A stretch of DNA of 64,000 bases from Siniperca chuatsi. Lineage: Eukaryota > Chordata > Actinopteri > Centrarchiformes > Sinipercidae. Made by a program: the position numbers and the translations under genes. The stretch spans positions 18,256,333 through 18,320,332 of the forward strand of contig NC_058045.1 in assembly GCF_020085105.1 (NCBI RefSeq). The letters run 5' to 3'. This document shows positions 51,401 to 62,741 of this stretch, in pieces (the first letter of the stretch is position 1; each line of letters opens with the position of its first letter). The notes beneath the pieces are model-generated. The model was not told the origin of the DNA, searched no databases, and saw nothing but the letters and a program-made list of their open reading frames with translations.

Positions 51401-54400
51401 AGCGTCCAGCAAGGGTTTTGGAGGGTTCCACCACCTTCTTCCAGGGAAGAAGGTGGGAGGAAGTCAGATATTCCCATAACCTTTGGTCCTATTCACGCTG
51501 TGTTTGAGCCATACTTTGCAGTTTCCATTTCCATTGTTGTTCATGTAAACTTACTATATCTACACAATGAGAAAATGGCTACACAGCACGGTGTACATGG
51601 GAAACACCTATGCTACAAAGCATACAAAAGCTTCAATACTCTTTCAAATCTTCCAAGAAAAGTTTATCTCATTGTATCATTAGCTGGACTGAAATATCAG
51701 ACAGTGTTAAAATTACAATTAAAATTAAAATAGGCCTGATATAATTGTTCTTTTCTAATACACGGTGCCCTGTCGCATTTAGCTAAAAAGTGATTGCCTC
51801 AAAAAGACCTAACTGCCTGGTGGAATTCATAAACTGGTCTACAGTGGATGTAATGGTTTTATTTATCTTAGGCTCAGCCTAGTTCTCCTGTTCAATGTTT
51901 TGTACCTGAATGAGATTGTTGGGGTTTTGCGGCACAGTCTCAGCTGTAGGTGTCAGTTTGTCTGCATGGACACTGAAGCGGACAATAGTGACGGCTATGA
52001 GCCCTGTGTGATAGTCAGCTGTTGCCAGCATAATAAAACAGAACATACTGCCTCATTTGGAAGGAAAATAAAATGAATCATTGTGTTATCATGTTGACAT
52101 CTGAATGATCACATTTTAAATAAAGGCTGTTTAAGTGCTGTGGCACATACAGCTGACACCTGTTTCTGTGCCCTGTTAAAGAATCATATAGTTAATGATT
52201 GACTGTATTTGCATGGTCACTAGCAAGCAATAGGTTTTTTGGTTGAAATGGACAACAGGATGGAATGACTCCCTTTTCCAAAGTGGCCTGGTATTAAAAA
52301 ACAAAGAAACAATTAGGGCTGCATGATATGGTAAAAAAAATTAAACTAAATTAAATCATATTGCGATTGTTTTGACAGATATTACGATTGGGATAACATT
52401 CACGATTAGTGGGAATGATCATTTTTGCATCACAATTTTCATTTTCACTGAAAAAACTATTACAATCATGAGGAGTGACATTTGATTCGGTCCGTAACAA
52501 ACAAAAATATTTTCTTACATCTGGAGAACAAGATTTGTAGGCCAGGGCATCTCTGAAAGCACTACAGTACTTAAGCTGTTTTGCCACACATTTTACCTTT
52601 ATCAAAAAAATTGCAGCTTCTGCGATTTCGATATTGCACTTGGCCATATTGAAATTTCGATAATATTTCGATTAATTGTGCAGCCCCAGAAACAATGGTA
52701 CCAAACAAATAATTCTTACAAAATATGTTCTGTTATTTTGAACTACAGAGATGCACTGCTGCTTTAGCAGTGTTAAACTACAAATCAATGTACTTTTCAA
52801 GCTAGCAAATGATGCAAATTCACTTGAAAAATGCTAACTATCTAGCATTATTTGGGAGAAAAAACTACAAAATGAGTGATGAATATCCTTAAATATTTAC
52901 TAATTTGTAACTGGACAAACTATCAGCAACTAATATGAGCCCGAACTTGTCTTGTAGCTGCAGTCCAGGAAGGAACAAGCAGCTGTTAGGCGATAATGTT
53001 TCTGCACCAACCATGAACCACCAAAAGTACTACAGTGAAGCATTGAACAACATCCAGCCAGGAGGAACATCTATTCAACCATTCTGGGTCATACGCTATC
53101 CGAGTGTCAGAAATATAATACTTGTAAGCATATAAAAGACCTGTAAACTCTTGTGTACTCAATTTGGCAGAGGGGAACTGTAACATAAGTATGGTCCTGG
53201 CAGGCACAGCTGGCATGTGAGTCATATGACAATTTTATTTCTATGTAGCATCACACAACACTCTTTCCTTCACTCTTACAGCTGCTTTAACTCCAAGGAT
53301 AACTTGAGGTCAGTTGCAGACAAGCAGTACAGCACAGTACAATATATGCAGGCGTTCTTCCACACAAAGGAATCCTAGAGGAATACTAAACTTGATCTCA
53401 GTTGAACTATGCGCCTTTGTAACATAACCTGCTGCATTATATAAATCCTTACGTTTTTGAAGTAAGTGAGTAATACTGAGTGCAGTAAAAACATTTGGGG
53501 ATAAGGGACAATAGTCAGACACCTCAACAATTTTCTCGATAAAACCAAAAAGCAAAGTGAAGCTCCTACTGTATCCCTGGACTATAGCAGGCACATGCCG
53601 GCAAGTGTAAAGGCCACATTAGTTAAGGACAGTATGTGCTGGTCTGATAGGCTTTTCACACTGCATAACCTTAGCCCAGGGCTAAGCCCAGGGCTATAAG
53701 AATTGACCCTGGAATAACTTTGCCTCTTTTCACACAAACACTTTTAACCCAGGGTTAACCTAAGCCCAGGGCTATATGATTCATACTGCACTCCTCCTAG
53801 CCCTGGGTCAAATTTCTGGTGGAACACACTACTAATGTTTACATTCTGTTCACTTTTGACCTGTTTCACACTGGCACCTTACAGCCCCCTGTTTTAGTCA
53901 ATTTTCAGGGAACAACCCCGCAAACTCGGGGCTAACCCTGCTCTGGAGCAGGGCCAGCAAACCTAGGCTAAAGTCGGGCTTATAAATGTGCCAGGATTGT
54001 GCCAGTGTGAAGGCTCCCTTAGCCTGGGGCTAAGTGCAGTGTGAAAAGCCTATGAGACTGTATGTGCTCTACATCATCTGTAAAGGACAAAATTTGATAA
54101 ATTCCCTTAAGAGAACAGCAGTCTGTTCACCAGATGGCATGGAGTGTGGCAATGTTTAAAATCTTAGAGTCAGAAATAAAAAGAAAGCCCAAATAGAGTT
54201 ATAGCAGCATCTAATGGAGTAATGATCCCTTTTCACAATATATTTAACCTCTGAGCAGGAATAGATGGTGAACCCGCATACACTAAACCCACTGATATTT
54301 CCCCTGGTTTATTTGTTTTTCAAGTATTAAAATGTATCTTTTTAAATGTAAATCAAAATATCAGAGCATACAATACTGTGAGACAACTGTATACAAAAAT

Positions 54401-55495
54401 AAGACAAATTAAAAAGGAAATGATGATGATTAATTGACTTTTGTTTGCAATGGTCAATGTGATGTCATGATGATCACAAAGTCCAATAGTGTTTATCGCT
54501 ACATTCCCTTTCATTCCTGCAATACTGGGGTCAAGGCTTTATAGAAGTTAAGCAACCCCAGGACCTACACAGCATCGATATCGTTAAGGCAACCAGTTTG
54601 CATGGCAAGCATTCCTCCACACAGGCCCCTCTCACAGCAATCCCACAGGGTTTACTGCAGGCTAAGTTACACCACACCATCCTTCATGGCCCCTGCAAAT
54701 GGGGTAAAATTTCATAGCTCTGTCAAAGTAAGAGGATGCTAGGGCCGGTTAAATTATTAATGTAGCTGTCACCTTGTTTTGTCAAAATGACCAATTTCCT
54801 GCAGTGGCACTTCTACGTAAAGCAGCTATAGCAAAGGAGATGAAAAGAAAGGCAGCCACAACAGAGCACTGCTCGGCGCATGCGTTGCTGGTGGGTACAG
54901 GAAATAAAAAAAGACAATAAAAGGTCGTCACATCACAGGTTTTCTTTTTGTCAGGGGCTGCCTTTGGAAATTTGTGGAAACGTCATTCTGTACGTGGAAT
55001 ATCGAGAAGGAAAAGCGTGAACAGTCGCTGCTAAAACCTGCCAAAATATCAAGGAAACGGATACACTGCACATTAAAGTTCCTGCTTTGAGTCTCCAACA
55101 CATGCATATGTACATAATGAAATAACGAGGCGATAAGACGCTGGCAACAACGTGGGTATCCAAGGGCACCTGGCTGAACATTTTAAATTTAGCAGTCTTA
55201 TTTACTGCTAATTAAGTAAGTATCACCTCAAGAGCACGCGCTGGCCTTCGAAGACAAAGTTTGACGTGCTATGCTATGAATAATAACGCAAATAAAACAT
55301 TAAACATTTAATTAGTAATATGAGGCAGTAGCTAATGAACATAAGTTGATAGAAACATTAATAAGGATGGCTCATTTCATCTTCGGAAGTGTTGTTTTCA
55401 TGTAGCTAAACTAGCAGGATTTTCCCTGTGTAATGTGTGAAAGAAATCAACGCTGATTTGAAGCTGATACTCACCACTGTTACCGGAGAGACCAT
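45493..55495 (-). CDS. tmem86a: TMEM86A, lysoplasmalogenase-like membrane protein, complete
   Basis: Lysoplasmalogenase (YhhN/TMEM86 family), which hydrolyses the vinyl-ether bond of lysoplasmalogens in ER membranes. Three coding exons on the minus strand: 55495-55475 (MVSPVTV), 46869-46605 and 45920-45493, joined in phases 0 and 1 with consensus GT-AG sites. They give 237 aa, close to the roughly 240 of mammals. The protein is almost wholly hydrophobic, with about eight membrane segments. The two family aspartates are present: D82 in SALGDAFLIWQ and D190 in FMVSDLTIAVNKFCFPVP. The C-terminal tail is short and basic (VEVARKRT). Intron 1 is about 8.6 kb and carries a dead hAT transposase and two MITEs; intron 2 is about 0.7 kb. 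Chosen over TMEM86B from the near-identity I recall to TMEM86A (KCLPIFCLW, FTYLV-VY-ALIGFMGWRA) and from synteny with IGSF22 and SPTY2D1. Confidence 0.95.
47577..49004 (+). mobile_element. Dead hAT-type transposase (ZNF862-like family), in TMEM86A intron 1
   Basis: Fragments of one transposase in successive frames, antisense to TMEM86A. At 47577-47864, the N-terminal part with LKTAYFIAENKLANSKFGHL. At about 47950-48200, FCTDGAAVMTGCRQGVVKKL followed by VHCTAHRLAIDAA, the hAT catalytic-region signature. At 48397-48956, the C-terminal dimerisation part with IPIASVSCERGFSTQNRIKT. Stop codons follow the first and second parts, and at least two frame changes (near 48540-48640 and 48930) break it, so no full enzyme is encoded. 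The zinc-finger end is not recognisable. The family assignment is from memory of fish ZNF862-like proteins. Terminal repeats were not found. Confidence 0.8.
49005..52300. other. TMEM86A intron 1, middle part
   Basis: Purine-rich patches (49420-49560, 49790-49940), a T-run (50289-50308), a small tandem duplication of TGATAGCTGTAACTATGTCTT (about 50621 and 50654) and a possible LINE fragment (50318-50600). No exon recognised. Confidence 0.5.
50318..50600 (+). mobile_element. Possible decayed non-LTR retrotransposon 3' fragment
   Basis: Conceptual frames give pieces such as SFIYAPKLRNTV, preceded by a VQNHKL-like stretch. These resemble the end of fish non-LTR reverse-transcriptase ORFs (a motif ending A-P-K-L-W-N). 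Stops interrupt every frame. Weak, decayed evidence. Confidence 0.3.
52313..52687. mobile_element. hAT-type MITE with exact 8-bp target duplication
   Basis: The left end begins TTAGGGCTGCATGATAT; the right end finishes CGATTAATTGTGCAGCCCC, its imperfect inverse. AGAAACAA occurs at 52305-52312 and again at 52688-52695, an exact 8-bp target duplication as made by hAT transposases. The interior is AT-rich with CGATT/AATCG motifs and encodes nothing. The type (GGGCTGCACGATA ends) is familiar from many fish genomes. Confidence 0.85.
53648..54052. mobile_element. MITE with TAGGCTTTTCACACTGCA inverted ends
   Basis: The left end TAGGCTTTTCACACTGCA (53648 on) is matched exactly by its reverse complement, TGCAGTGTGAAAAGCCTA, ending at 54052. 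TGA flanks both sides, consistent with a 3-bp target duplication of PIF/Harbinger type. The interior is filled with variants of AGCCCAGGGCTA and TTTCACACTGGCAC in both orientations, so it could fold extensively. No coding content. Confidence 0.8.
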
Positions 55496-55720
55496 TTCTC
55501 TCTCGGTGGAGTCCGTGTCGGTAAAAACGGTATAAAAAATACCAAAATTCGGTATAGGTCCTCCTGTTTGTTGTATTTTATGAGGGATGCCGATTGTTTT
55601 TGTCCTCGCTCCGGTGGGCGGTCCGACGTCCAGTAGGAGGTGAGAGGCCAGCGCTTTCTCTGTTGGCCAATAGAAGTAGAGAGTTGTCGTGACGGAGGCG
55701 GGCCAAGACGTCAGGGACGC
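55496..55720 (-). promoter_or_regulatory. TMEM86A 5' UTR / promoter region
   Basis: The sequence immediately upstream of the minus-strand ATG becomes CpG-rich (for example CGGTCCGACGTCC and GACGGAGGCGGGCC). It also holds GGTATAAAAAATACC, a hairpin-like element at about 55528. The exact start is not visible. Confidence 0.5.
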
Positions 55721-57880
55721 CCTGATAGGAGGAGTCAGTCTGCTGTTTACATATCGGAGCAGATGGCCTTTATTTACATTTTACAGAAATTGAGCTTGTT
55801 GGTAACATTTGTTTCGAGCTTATTTTTGTTTGTGCACTGACAATCCTTTGTTAATGGATCAGATTAGGCGTTAAAAATCAGACAAAAAGCCTGACAAACA
55901 TGCTCGAAATGTCGCTCTTTTAAAATACATTGATTGGGAGCTATTAATTAATAGAGTGTAGATCTTCTGTCTGAAATCACCGAACTGAATGGAATTGCGT
56001 AGCCAAAGATAATCTTGCTTTGAAATTTGCATTCATCATTGGATAATGTTTTCCTTTGTCTCCCTTTTCTTTCCATTTTCTTTCTGTCTATTTCATTTCA
56101 CTTTTTTATGTTGCTGTAATAGTTTTAATTAATAAAGCAGTAGGCTAGTTCAATTGGCATTTTTATTGTAGTTGTATGTTTGATGTGTCTTGATTTTTTT
56201 TAAATAAAACTTTTCTCAAACTGAGACATGAGTTATTAACAAGACATAATATAAGATATAAGTAATTCTGATTCTGATAGAATAGAATTAAATGTGTAGG
56301 ACACCAAAAAGGATACAGAGAGAAAACAAAGTCGGGAGCTATACAGCTTTAACATATTGACTGACATAATGCAATCATACAATAAAAACTATACTTCATA
56401 GAAGCATTATGTATGTATAGCAGCATTTTTGTTTCTGTGGCTCCCTAACTGGGGGAATTGGACTGTGGGAGCCACTGCCTTGAATTGTAGGAAAAACAAT
56501 CAAATCCTGTACTTAAGTAGAATTTTGGGGTACTTGTACTTTACTGGAGTATTTCATTTTTATGCTACTTTATACTTCTAATGTAATATAATGTATAGAG
56601 GCTATCAATATAAATTGCTGAAAGGGACATTCTGCATAATAAGTGCTTTTACTTTCGATAAAGCAGGCCCACATTTTGCTGATAATGCTTCTGCACCTTT
56701 GCTCAAGTTTAATTTTTTGTGAAGGAATTTTCCTTAGAGGGCCCTAATGTGGGTGTCAGGTGAGGTACAGGTCATACACATGTCACGCTTGGGGTCACTT
56801 GCAAACCTAGAAATGAAATGACCTCTGTGTCTCTAGCATTAGTTCATTTTGGTGTCTCCAGCATTAGACCCCTGACGACAGCTGTGTAGATAAGAAGATC
56901 CATTGTTTATACACTCAAAGACAGTAGATTGCATCCCCTGTCTCAGACATAGATGTAACAGACAGACTGTATCCCCATAAAATGTAATACATGTGACCTC
57001 CTAATTCCAACATGCCAGTAGAAAATGACCTGGTGCATTGTAGATTCCTTAGGGACAGTAAGGGATAAATATTGTGGATCAGGAAGAGAAACTTCAGATT
57101 TGGTTTTGGCACTGCACTGTGTTTTCACTCTGTAGGTTGTTTACATTCTCCTCACTGAGCTTCATTAAACATTGCAGTGTAAGACATCCTGAGTTTGGGC
57201 TGGCGTTTCCTGAAACCTTCTTCTTCATCAGAGTTGAATAGCTCACAAGATTTTCCTTCACAATTTTGAATGCAGTTGTATTACTTGTAATTGAGTACTG
57301 TTACATCATGGTATTGCTACCTTTACTTCAGTAAAAGATCTACAGTAAATACTTCTGCCACTGGAAACCATATAGTTGTAACAGTTCTAGTATAGGTATT
57401 TTGTTAATTGGCTCAGACCAGTATCACAGGTATTTGGGCAAAATGTTGATTTGATGAGGAAGAAATGAGTTACACAAGGAAATAGCTTTGGTGACAGCTC
57501 ACGTCACATTTCTGGAGTATTCTACATAAGTACAATACCCACAAAGGTAGCGACATCATGTGGCCTACAAATGACAAAATTCTTTTCGGACGCACATTGC
57601 GTAAAGAAACCACAGGGCGAAAAGCGGAAGTCCCAGTCACACATAAAACCTGAAATACATTTTATTATTAATATCCTCGTTTCAACACTGACATCAACAT
57701 CCCCTTACTTGTCAGACATTAAACGTCTACACTTGTTAAATAAAAGGTATAACACGGTGTATTACTGGGTAGGCTATTTGTATTGTTCTGCTTAGGAATT
57801 ATCAACCAAGACCGAAACCAATGTATCGCACTTGATGTATTTACTGACTCTTTGTAATCTCGCAAAGACGGAAGTACGCA
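55721..57880. other. Spacer between TMEM86A and SPTY2D1
   Basis: No exon recognised. It carries a repeat-like block at about 56500-57364; the rest is AT-rich unique sequence as far as I can tell. Confidence 0.5.
56500..57364. mobile_element. Probable decayed DNA element with ACTT/AAGT-rich ends
   Basis: The left part (GTACTTAAGTAGAA then GTACTTGTACTTTACT and GAGTATTTC) and the right part (AGTACTGTTACATCATGG then TTACTTCAGTAAAAGATC ending near TTCTGCCACTGG) are what I recall as the two ends of a dispersed DNA element widespread in fish. The two ends look like rough inverse copies of ACTT-rich sequence. The interior (about 56600-57280) looks unrelated, so it may be a composite. Approximate. 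Confidence 0.45.
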
Positions 57881-58408
57881 CAAGTGAGTCCTCTGACTTC
57901 CTTAGAGTAACGTTACTCTCTGGACCTTCTCATTTCTCGGTCTTTCTCACTGTCTCTACCAACACCCGGCGTTTGTTATGGCTGAGTTTGTAGTGCTTTT
58001 CTTTCCTTAGGCTTTAATCATACAGATATTTTGATGGAGTTGGCCCTAGTTTTGTGTGTTATGTCAGTACAAAAGGGCAAATTCGTCTTTCAGGCTTCTT
58101 GGTTGGCTGACGTCAGTTAACGTCAGTAAACGTAAGGTTAGCTAACTTCGCTAGCGTGTGCTAACTTAAGTTGATGAAGTAAAGTAGCGTTAACTGTTTA
58201 AATTACAGTTTTTCTTCTCATGGACTGTGTTTGATAAAGTATTTACCTTATAGCTATCAAAGTACCGTTTGGTAAACCCAAATCCCAAGCTAATTTACCT
58301 GGTCTTAAAGCTAAACGCTAACGTTAACGGAAAGTTAGCACTCAGCACTCCGAGCTGATTCTTGCTCGATTAGCTTCAAATAGACAGCTTGCATCACCTG
58401 CTGCCAAA
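57881..58408 (+). promoter_or_regulatory. SPTY2D1 promoter / 5' UTR region
   Basis: It contains an ETS-like CGGAAGT (near 57869), a 16-nt perfect palindrome (57904-57919), a full CRE TGACGTCA (58108-58115) and a nearby second AACGTCAG (58119-58126). Many CGTTA/TAACG motifs follow. No TATA box is placed with confidence; a dispersed-start housekeeping promoter fits the gene. Confidence 0.5.
58108..58115. promoter_or_regulatory. Perfect CRE (TGACGTCA)
   Basis: A full palindromic cAMP-response element about 295 bp upstream of the SPTY2D1 ATG, with a half-site-like repeat AACGTCAG 4 bp further on. Binding by CREB/ATF is inference from the motif. Confidence 0.5.
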
Positions 58409-61400
58409 ATGATGGATTTTGATAATATATTGGACATCGCCTCGCAAAACCAAGGGCACAGTAGTGTACAGGTAAGTTAAGACTGTCACTTGTAATCAAT
58501 TTACTCAGGCCACACAGTAAAATGGGGATTTGTGGCCAACCTTGTTCAGTACACAAATGCCAGCTCATCTGTCAGGATCTGATAATGTAACTTCGCTAGC
58601 TGCTAACTTCCACCCCCGTGACCCTGCATGATAGGCACACGTTAACAAATACATGTGTGCCTGTCACGTTTTTAGATTACCAATCGTTGATGATCTGTCT
58701 GATAAATAAGATCTTATCTCCCTATAACTAATACATTTGAACACTGCAAATAGTAAAGAGAGCTGTGTAACTGCTCCATATACAGTAAGATGTAACTTTT
58801 CATGTATTATTTGTCCCTCTGAGCAGAAGAGATACAGTTTACAAGCTGCACCACCCAAAAAGGATCCAAGGTCCAAAGGTGTAAATCCTGCTGCTGTGCA
58901 GGCACTTCTGAAGAAGCAACACAATGAGACCAAAAAGAGAGGTAACCATGACAAAATAAGTTAAGGTAGACAACTGGGATTTGATAGTTGTGCACATACT
59001 GTATAGAAAGCATTCTTCATTGATCATTTTAATATGTTATCTAAACAATTTTCAGAAAGTCAAATGAAGAAAGAGAAGGAGGAACTATTAGCCAAGAGGG
59101 TTGAGTTGAAGTCGGACCGTAAAGCACGAGCCATGGCTTCCAGAACTAAGGACAATTTCAGGGGCTACAATGGCATCCCAGTGGTAGAGGTTCCTAAGAA
59201 GAGGAGATCAAAACTCGATATGCAGGATGAAAAATCGATGAATGAGGAAAGATTTAGGAATAACTCAATTGACCCAGAGGATGATGAGGATAATTATGAG
59301 TATGAACAGACAGATTCAGAGCCAGATCAGGAGCCAGAGCCGCTGAGACCAGGGAAAAGTAGTAGTAGCAAGCCCTCCTCTAAAAGACCCAGTGGGCCAC
59401 CCAAGCCCGCTCCACCTCCCATGAACTTTGCAGATTTACTCAAATTGGCAGAGAAGAAGCAGTTTGAGCCAGTTGACCTAAAACCCAAGGCAGCGAAGAA
59501 GGAAGAAAGGCTCCGCACAGCTGACGAGATAAGGGAACTGGAGATGGAGCGCAAGGCTAAGAGACAGAACAAAGACCGAGACTCAAAGTCAGAGAGGGAA
59601 AGAGACAGCAAGTCTCAGTCTAGCTCTAGTTCAATAAGAAAAGGCACTTTAGAGAAGGAGCAGAAGAACTGCAAACCACAAAAGAACTCCTTAGAAAAGC
59701 CAAGTCTGCCCAGTGGGTCAGGGAAGAAGTTGCACCAAATACTGACCAGCGTTAAAGGCCACTCTTCTTCCAAGCATTCTGTTAGTGACAGAGAAAGAGA
59801 TAGACCCAAGACATCTCACAGTGATAGAGACAGATCCAAGACAAGCTTATCTAGTTCATCTGGTGCCCTAAACAGTAAAGTTCCCTTGAAAGCCACATCT
59901 TCTCAGGTTTCAGCCAAACAAGGGGGCCCCAAGCCCTCATCTAGCCACAAATCCAGCACCTCAAGTGACCTTAGCTTCAAAAGAGAAAGCTCATCATTAC
60001 TTCAAGGAAGAGCTTCAGGTATTCCTGGGACCAGGCCTCCTGGTACAGCTGTAACAGGTCAAAAATCTCAACAAGGGAGTTCCCAACAGACCAGGCCCAG
60101 TCAGGGTAGCTCATTGAAGCAGGGACCTACAGTCGGAAGCCACAAGTCCGGAAAGGGAGAATCACTAAGGATTGGAATTAATTCTGCAGTAAAATCAAGT
60201 GGTAATTCAGTGATGAGACCCTCATCAGGCTGCCCTCCTAAGGCAGGGAGCCAACCTCAGGCAAGGCCTGGAGGCACACTCCAGGCAAAAGCAGGTGGTG
60301 TCCCACAGGCCAGGCCTGGTGGGAGTGGCCTGCAGGGTCACCCTGGAAGTAGTGGATCACGACCTCCAGGGATTGGACCTGGTCGGCCTGGTAGTGGAGG
60401 GGCAATACCCGGACGACTGACTGGCAGCATTGGATCAGGACCTGGAAGACCCAAGTGCACTGTGGTGTCAGAGACCATCTCATCCAAGAATGTTGGTGGA
60501 CCCAGATCAGGAGGCCCTCCTCGGCCAGGCGTGCCACAGAGACCAGGAATGCCTCCCAGACCAGGAATGCCTCCCAGACCAGGAATGCCACCCAGACCAG
60601 GAATGCCTCCCAGAGCAGGAATGCCACCCAGACCTATGATGAACAGACCACCAGGTAAGAACCAGAGAGAGGCTAATCGTATGATATTACCAAAGAAGTG
60701 GATTTGTTAATTGTTGACCTTGAGTACACATCTCAGTAGTAGTAACGTTAAGTTATACAGCACATTTCAATACAGTGTTCCAAAGTGCCAACTTTCATAC
60801 AGATAAAGCTACTAACATGATTAAAACAGACATTAACAGTAATATTGCTGAAACTAAAATAACATTACTATTCCAAATAATAGGGAGACAACAAACTGAA
60901 TAAATAAAATAATAAGAGGGTATTAAGGATACAAGTGAAATATGGACAAAGACTGACACGACATTTTACCAAATGGGTTAAAATCAAAGCAGTCCAGTAG
61001 GTGGGGTGCAAGTTGTTGGATACAGGTGGTTGTAATGAGAAAGAAAACGGTAACTTTGTTTTAAGGAAATCACTTGATACTATCAGATAATATCACCATC
61101 ACTGTATGCTTTGCATACCCCCATAGAAACATTCTCTATGGTCACTCAGCAGCAAAACAAAGAATTCTGAAAGTTCACTGTATTGTATGTGAAAGTAAAT
61201 AATTTTAACTCAGTGACTGTATTAATGCAATATTTACACATTACAAAACAAGAACAAGGTAGAGAAGACATAGAAATTTTCAGCTTGAAAGGTCCAGTGT
61301 GTAGGATTTAGTGGCATCTAGTGGTGAATTTGCAGTTTGCAAACATTTGAATCCCACTTGCCTCATCCTCCCGTTCCAAGCTTGTAGGAGAAACTACAGT

Positions 61401-62741
61401 GGCCGCGAAACCCGCGTAAATGCGAACGGCCCAATCTAGAGCCAGTGGTTGGTTTGTCCGTTCTGGGCTACTGTAAAAACATGGCACTGCAACATGGCGG
61501 CCTCCACAGAAGGGCGACCCGCTCCCACTGTAGATAAAAACGGCTTATTCTAAGGTAATGAAAACATAACGATTCTTATTTTCAGGCGATTATACACTAA
61601 TGAAAACATACTTATAAATATTATATTCCATTTCTGCCAATAGCTCCTCCTAAATGTTACACACTGGACCTTTTAAGTATTTCCATATATATTCACAGCT
61701 GATACATAGTGCAGTTTACCAAGCATATGATTTCATAGTGTAGTATTATATACACAACAAATATGAGGTTAAGCGCTCAATTTCAGCTCATAACACACAT
61801 GCCCCATTAGCAACACATTACAATGAACATTGTAAAACAATGCATGCAATGCATGTTTTGAGATAATATAACAAACGGCTGCTGGCATTTTGCAAACAGC
61901 CTGAAACAACACAATCAGTACTGCAGGGCAACGGGTTTGTTTGTCAAACTGAATGAAGTGTGTCAGCAACACTTAGCAGCCTTTGTCATTAACCCTGGGT
62001 CAGAGAGTTCTTTCTAACACAGATAAACAAAACATAATTTCAATGTCACTAGCTTGGTAGTTTTAACATTCCTTAACTCCCCAAGCAAGAGCAAATGCCC
62101 TCTTCATACATTGTGTTTATATTCATGTGTAGCAAAAGGGCAAACGCCACCCTGCATATTGAAAATTAATTTCTGTATTTATTATCCAGGTACAATGTTA
62201 CCGCCTATCACCTCGGCATACAAGAGGAAATATGAGGATGAGGAAGATGAGTATGACCCAGAAATGGACGATTTTATTGATGATGAAGGTGACGAGCAAG
62301 ATCAAATTTCTAGGCACATTAAGGAAATCTTCGGCTATGATCGATCCAAGTAAGTGTTGTTCCCATATATTCTGGTTCCAAGTCATTTCACTGTATTGTA
62401 AACCAAATTCTATATTAAAAAACCTTATGTGCTTCTCCCTCCTCAGATACAGGGATGAGAGTGACTATGCACTTAAATACATGGAGAGCAGCTGGAGAGA
62501 TCTGCAGAAAGAGGAGGCCAGGAGGTAAGACGAACAATAAACCTCACAGTCCTTAACTCTACATGTGTACTTTTTGTCCCGAGAACTGTAGTATTTACCC
62601 CGTTTACAATGTTATTTTTTCTGTATACCTTTGCATTGCTACTTTAGCCTAAGACTGGCTGTGCAAGAAGATAAGGAGGAGGAGAGAAGAGAGGAAGAGG
62701 AGCTGAAAAGGCAAAGTGCCAAGAGGCAAAAGAAGAACTGA
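58409..62741 (+). CDS. spty2d1: SPTY2D1, SPT2 chromatin protein domain-containing 1, complete
   Basis: Nuclear histone H3-H4 chaperone related to yeast Spt2. Exons: 58409-58471, 58827-58941, 59056-60654, 62190-62349, 62447-62524, 62648-62741, all with GT-AG sites and matching phases: 2109 nt, 702 aa (human about 685). Two ATGs are adjacent; the second (58412), giving [11 protein letters not shown], lines up with the human start. N-terminal [14 protein letters not shown] and [13 protein letters not shown] are conserved; then [20 protein letters not shown] (about residue 180). A long Ser/Gly/Pro-rich low-complexity middle follows, with five PGMPPR repeats, and [14 protein letters not shown]. 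The C-terminal SPT2 domain (about 593-702) has the acidic [35 protein letters not shown] and LKYMESSW motifs before a Glu/Lys-rich helix ending RQKKN. Intron 4 contains a MITE at 61289-61673. Confidence 0.96.
60543..60632 (+). repeat. Five 18-bp in-frame repeats in SPTY2D1 (PGMPPR units)
   Basis: Five tandem near-identical copies of CCAGGAATGCCTCCCAGA; the third differs by one base, the last by two. Each encodes Pro-Gly-Met-Pro-Pro-Arg. The units keep the frame and expand the disordered middle region. Confidence 0.95.
61289..61673. mobile_element. MITE with AAAGGTCCAGTGTGTAGGA inverted ends, in SPTY2D1 intron 4
   Basis: The left end AAAGGTCCAGTGTGTAGGAT is mirrored by TGTTACACACTGGACCTTT at the right end (to 61673). 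The interior shows CpG-bearing sequence (GTGGCCGCGAAACCCGCG) and no coding frame. This end sequence is familiar as an abundant non-autonomous element of percomorph fish. I did not find a clear target duplication, so the superfamily is left open. Confidence 0.75.

Noticed and set aside
59327-59809. Minus-strand Ser/Leu-rich frames inside SPTY2D1
   Set aside because: Antisense shadows of the low-complexity Ser/Lys-rich exon 3.
60655-60710. Extension of SPTY2D1 exon 3 to a stop at about 60710
   Set aside because: A GTAAGA donor at 60655 and a phase-matched exon 4 at 62190 carrying the conserved SPT2 domain show this is intron.
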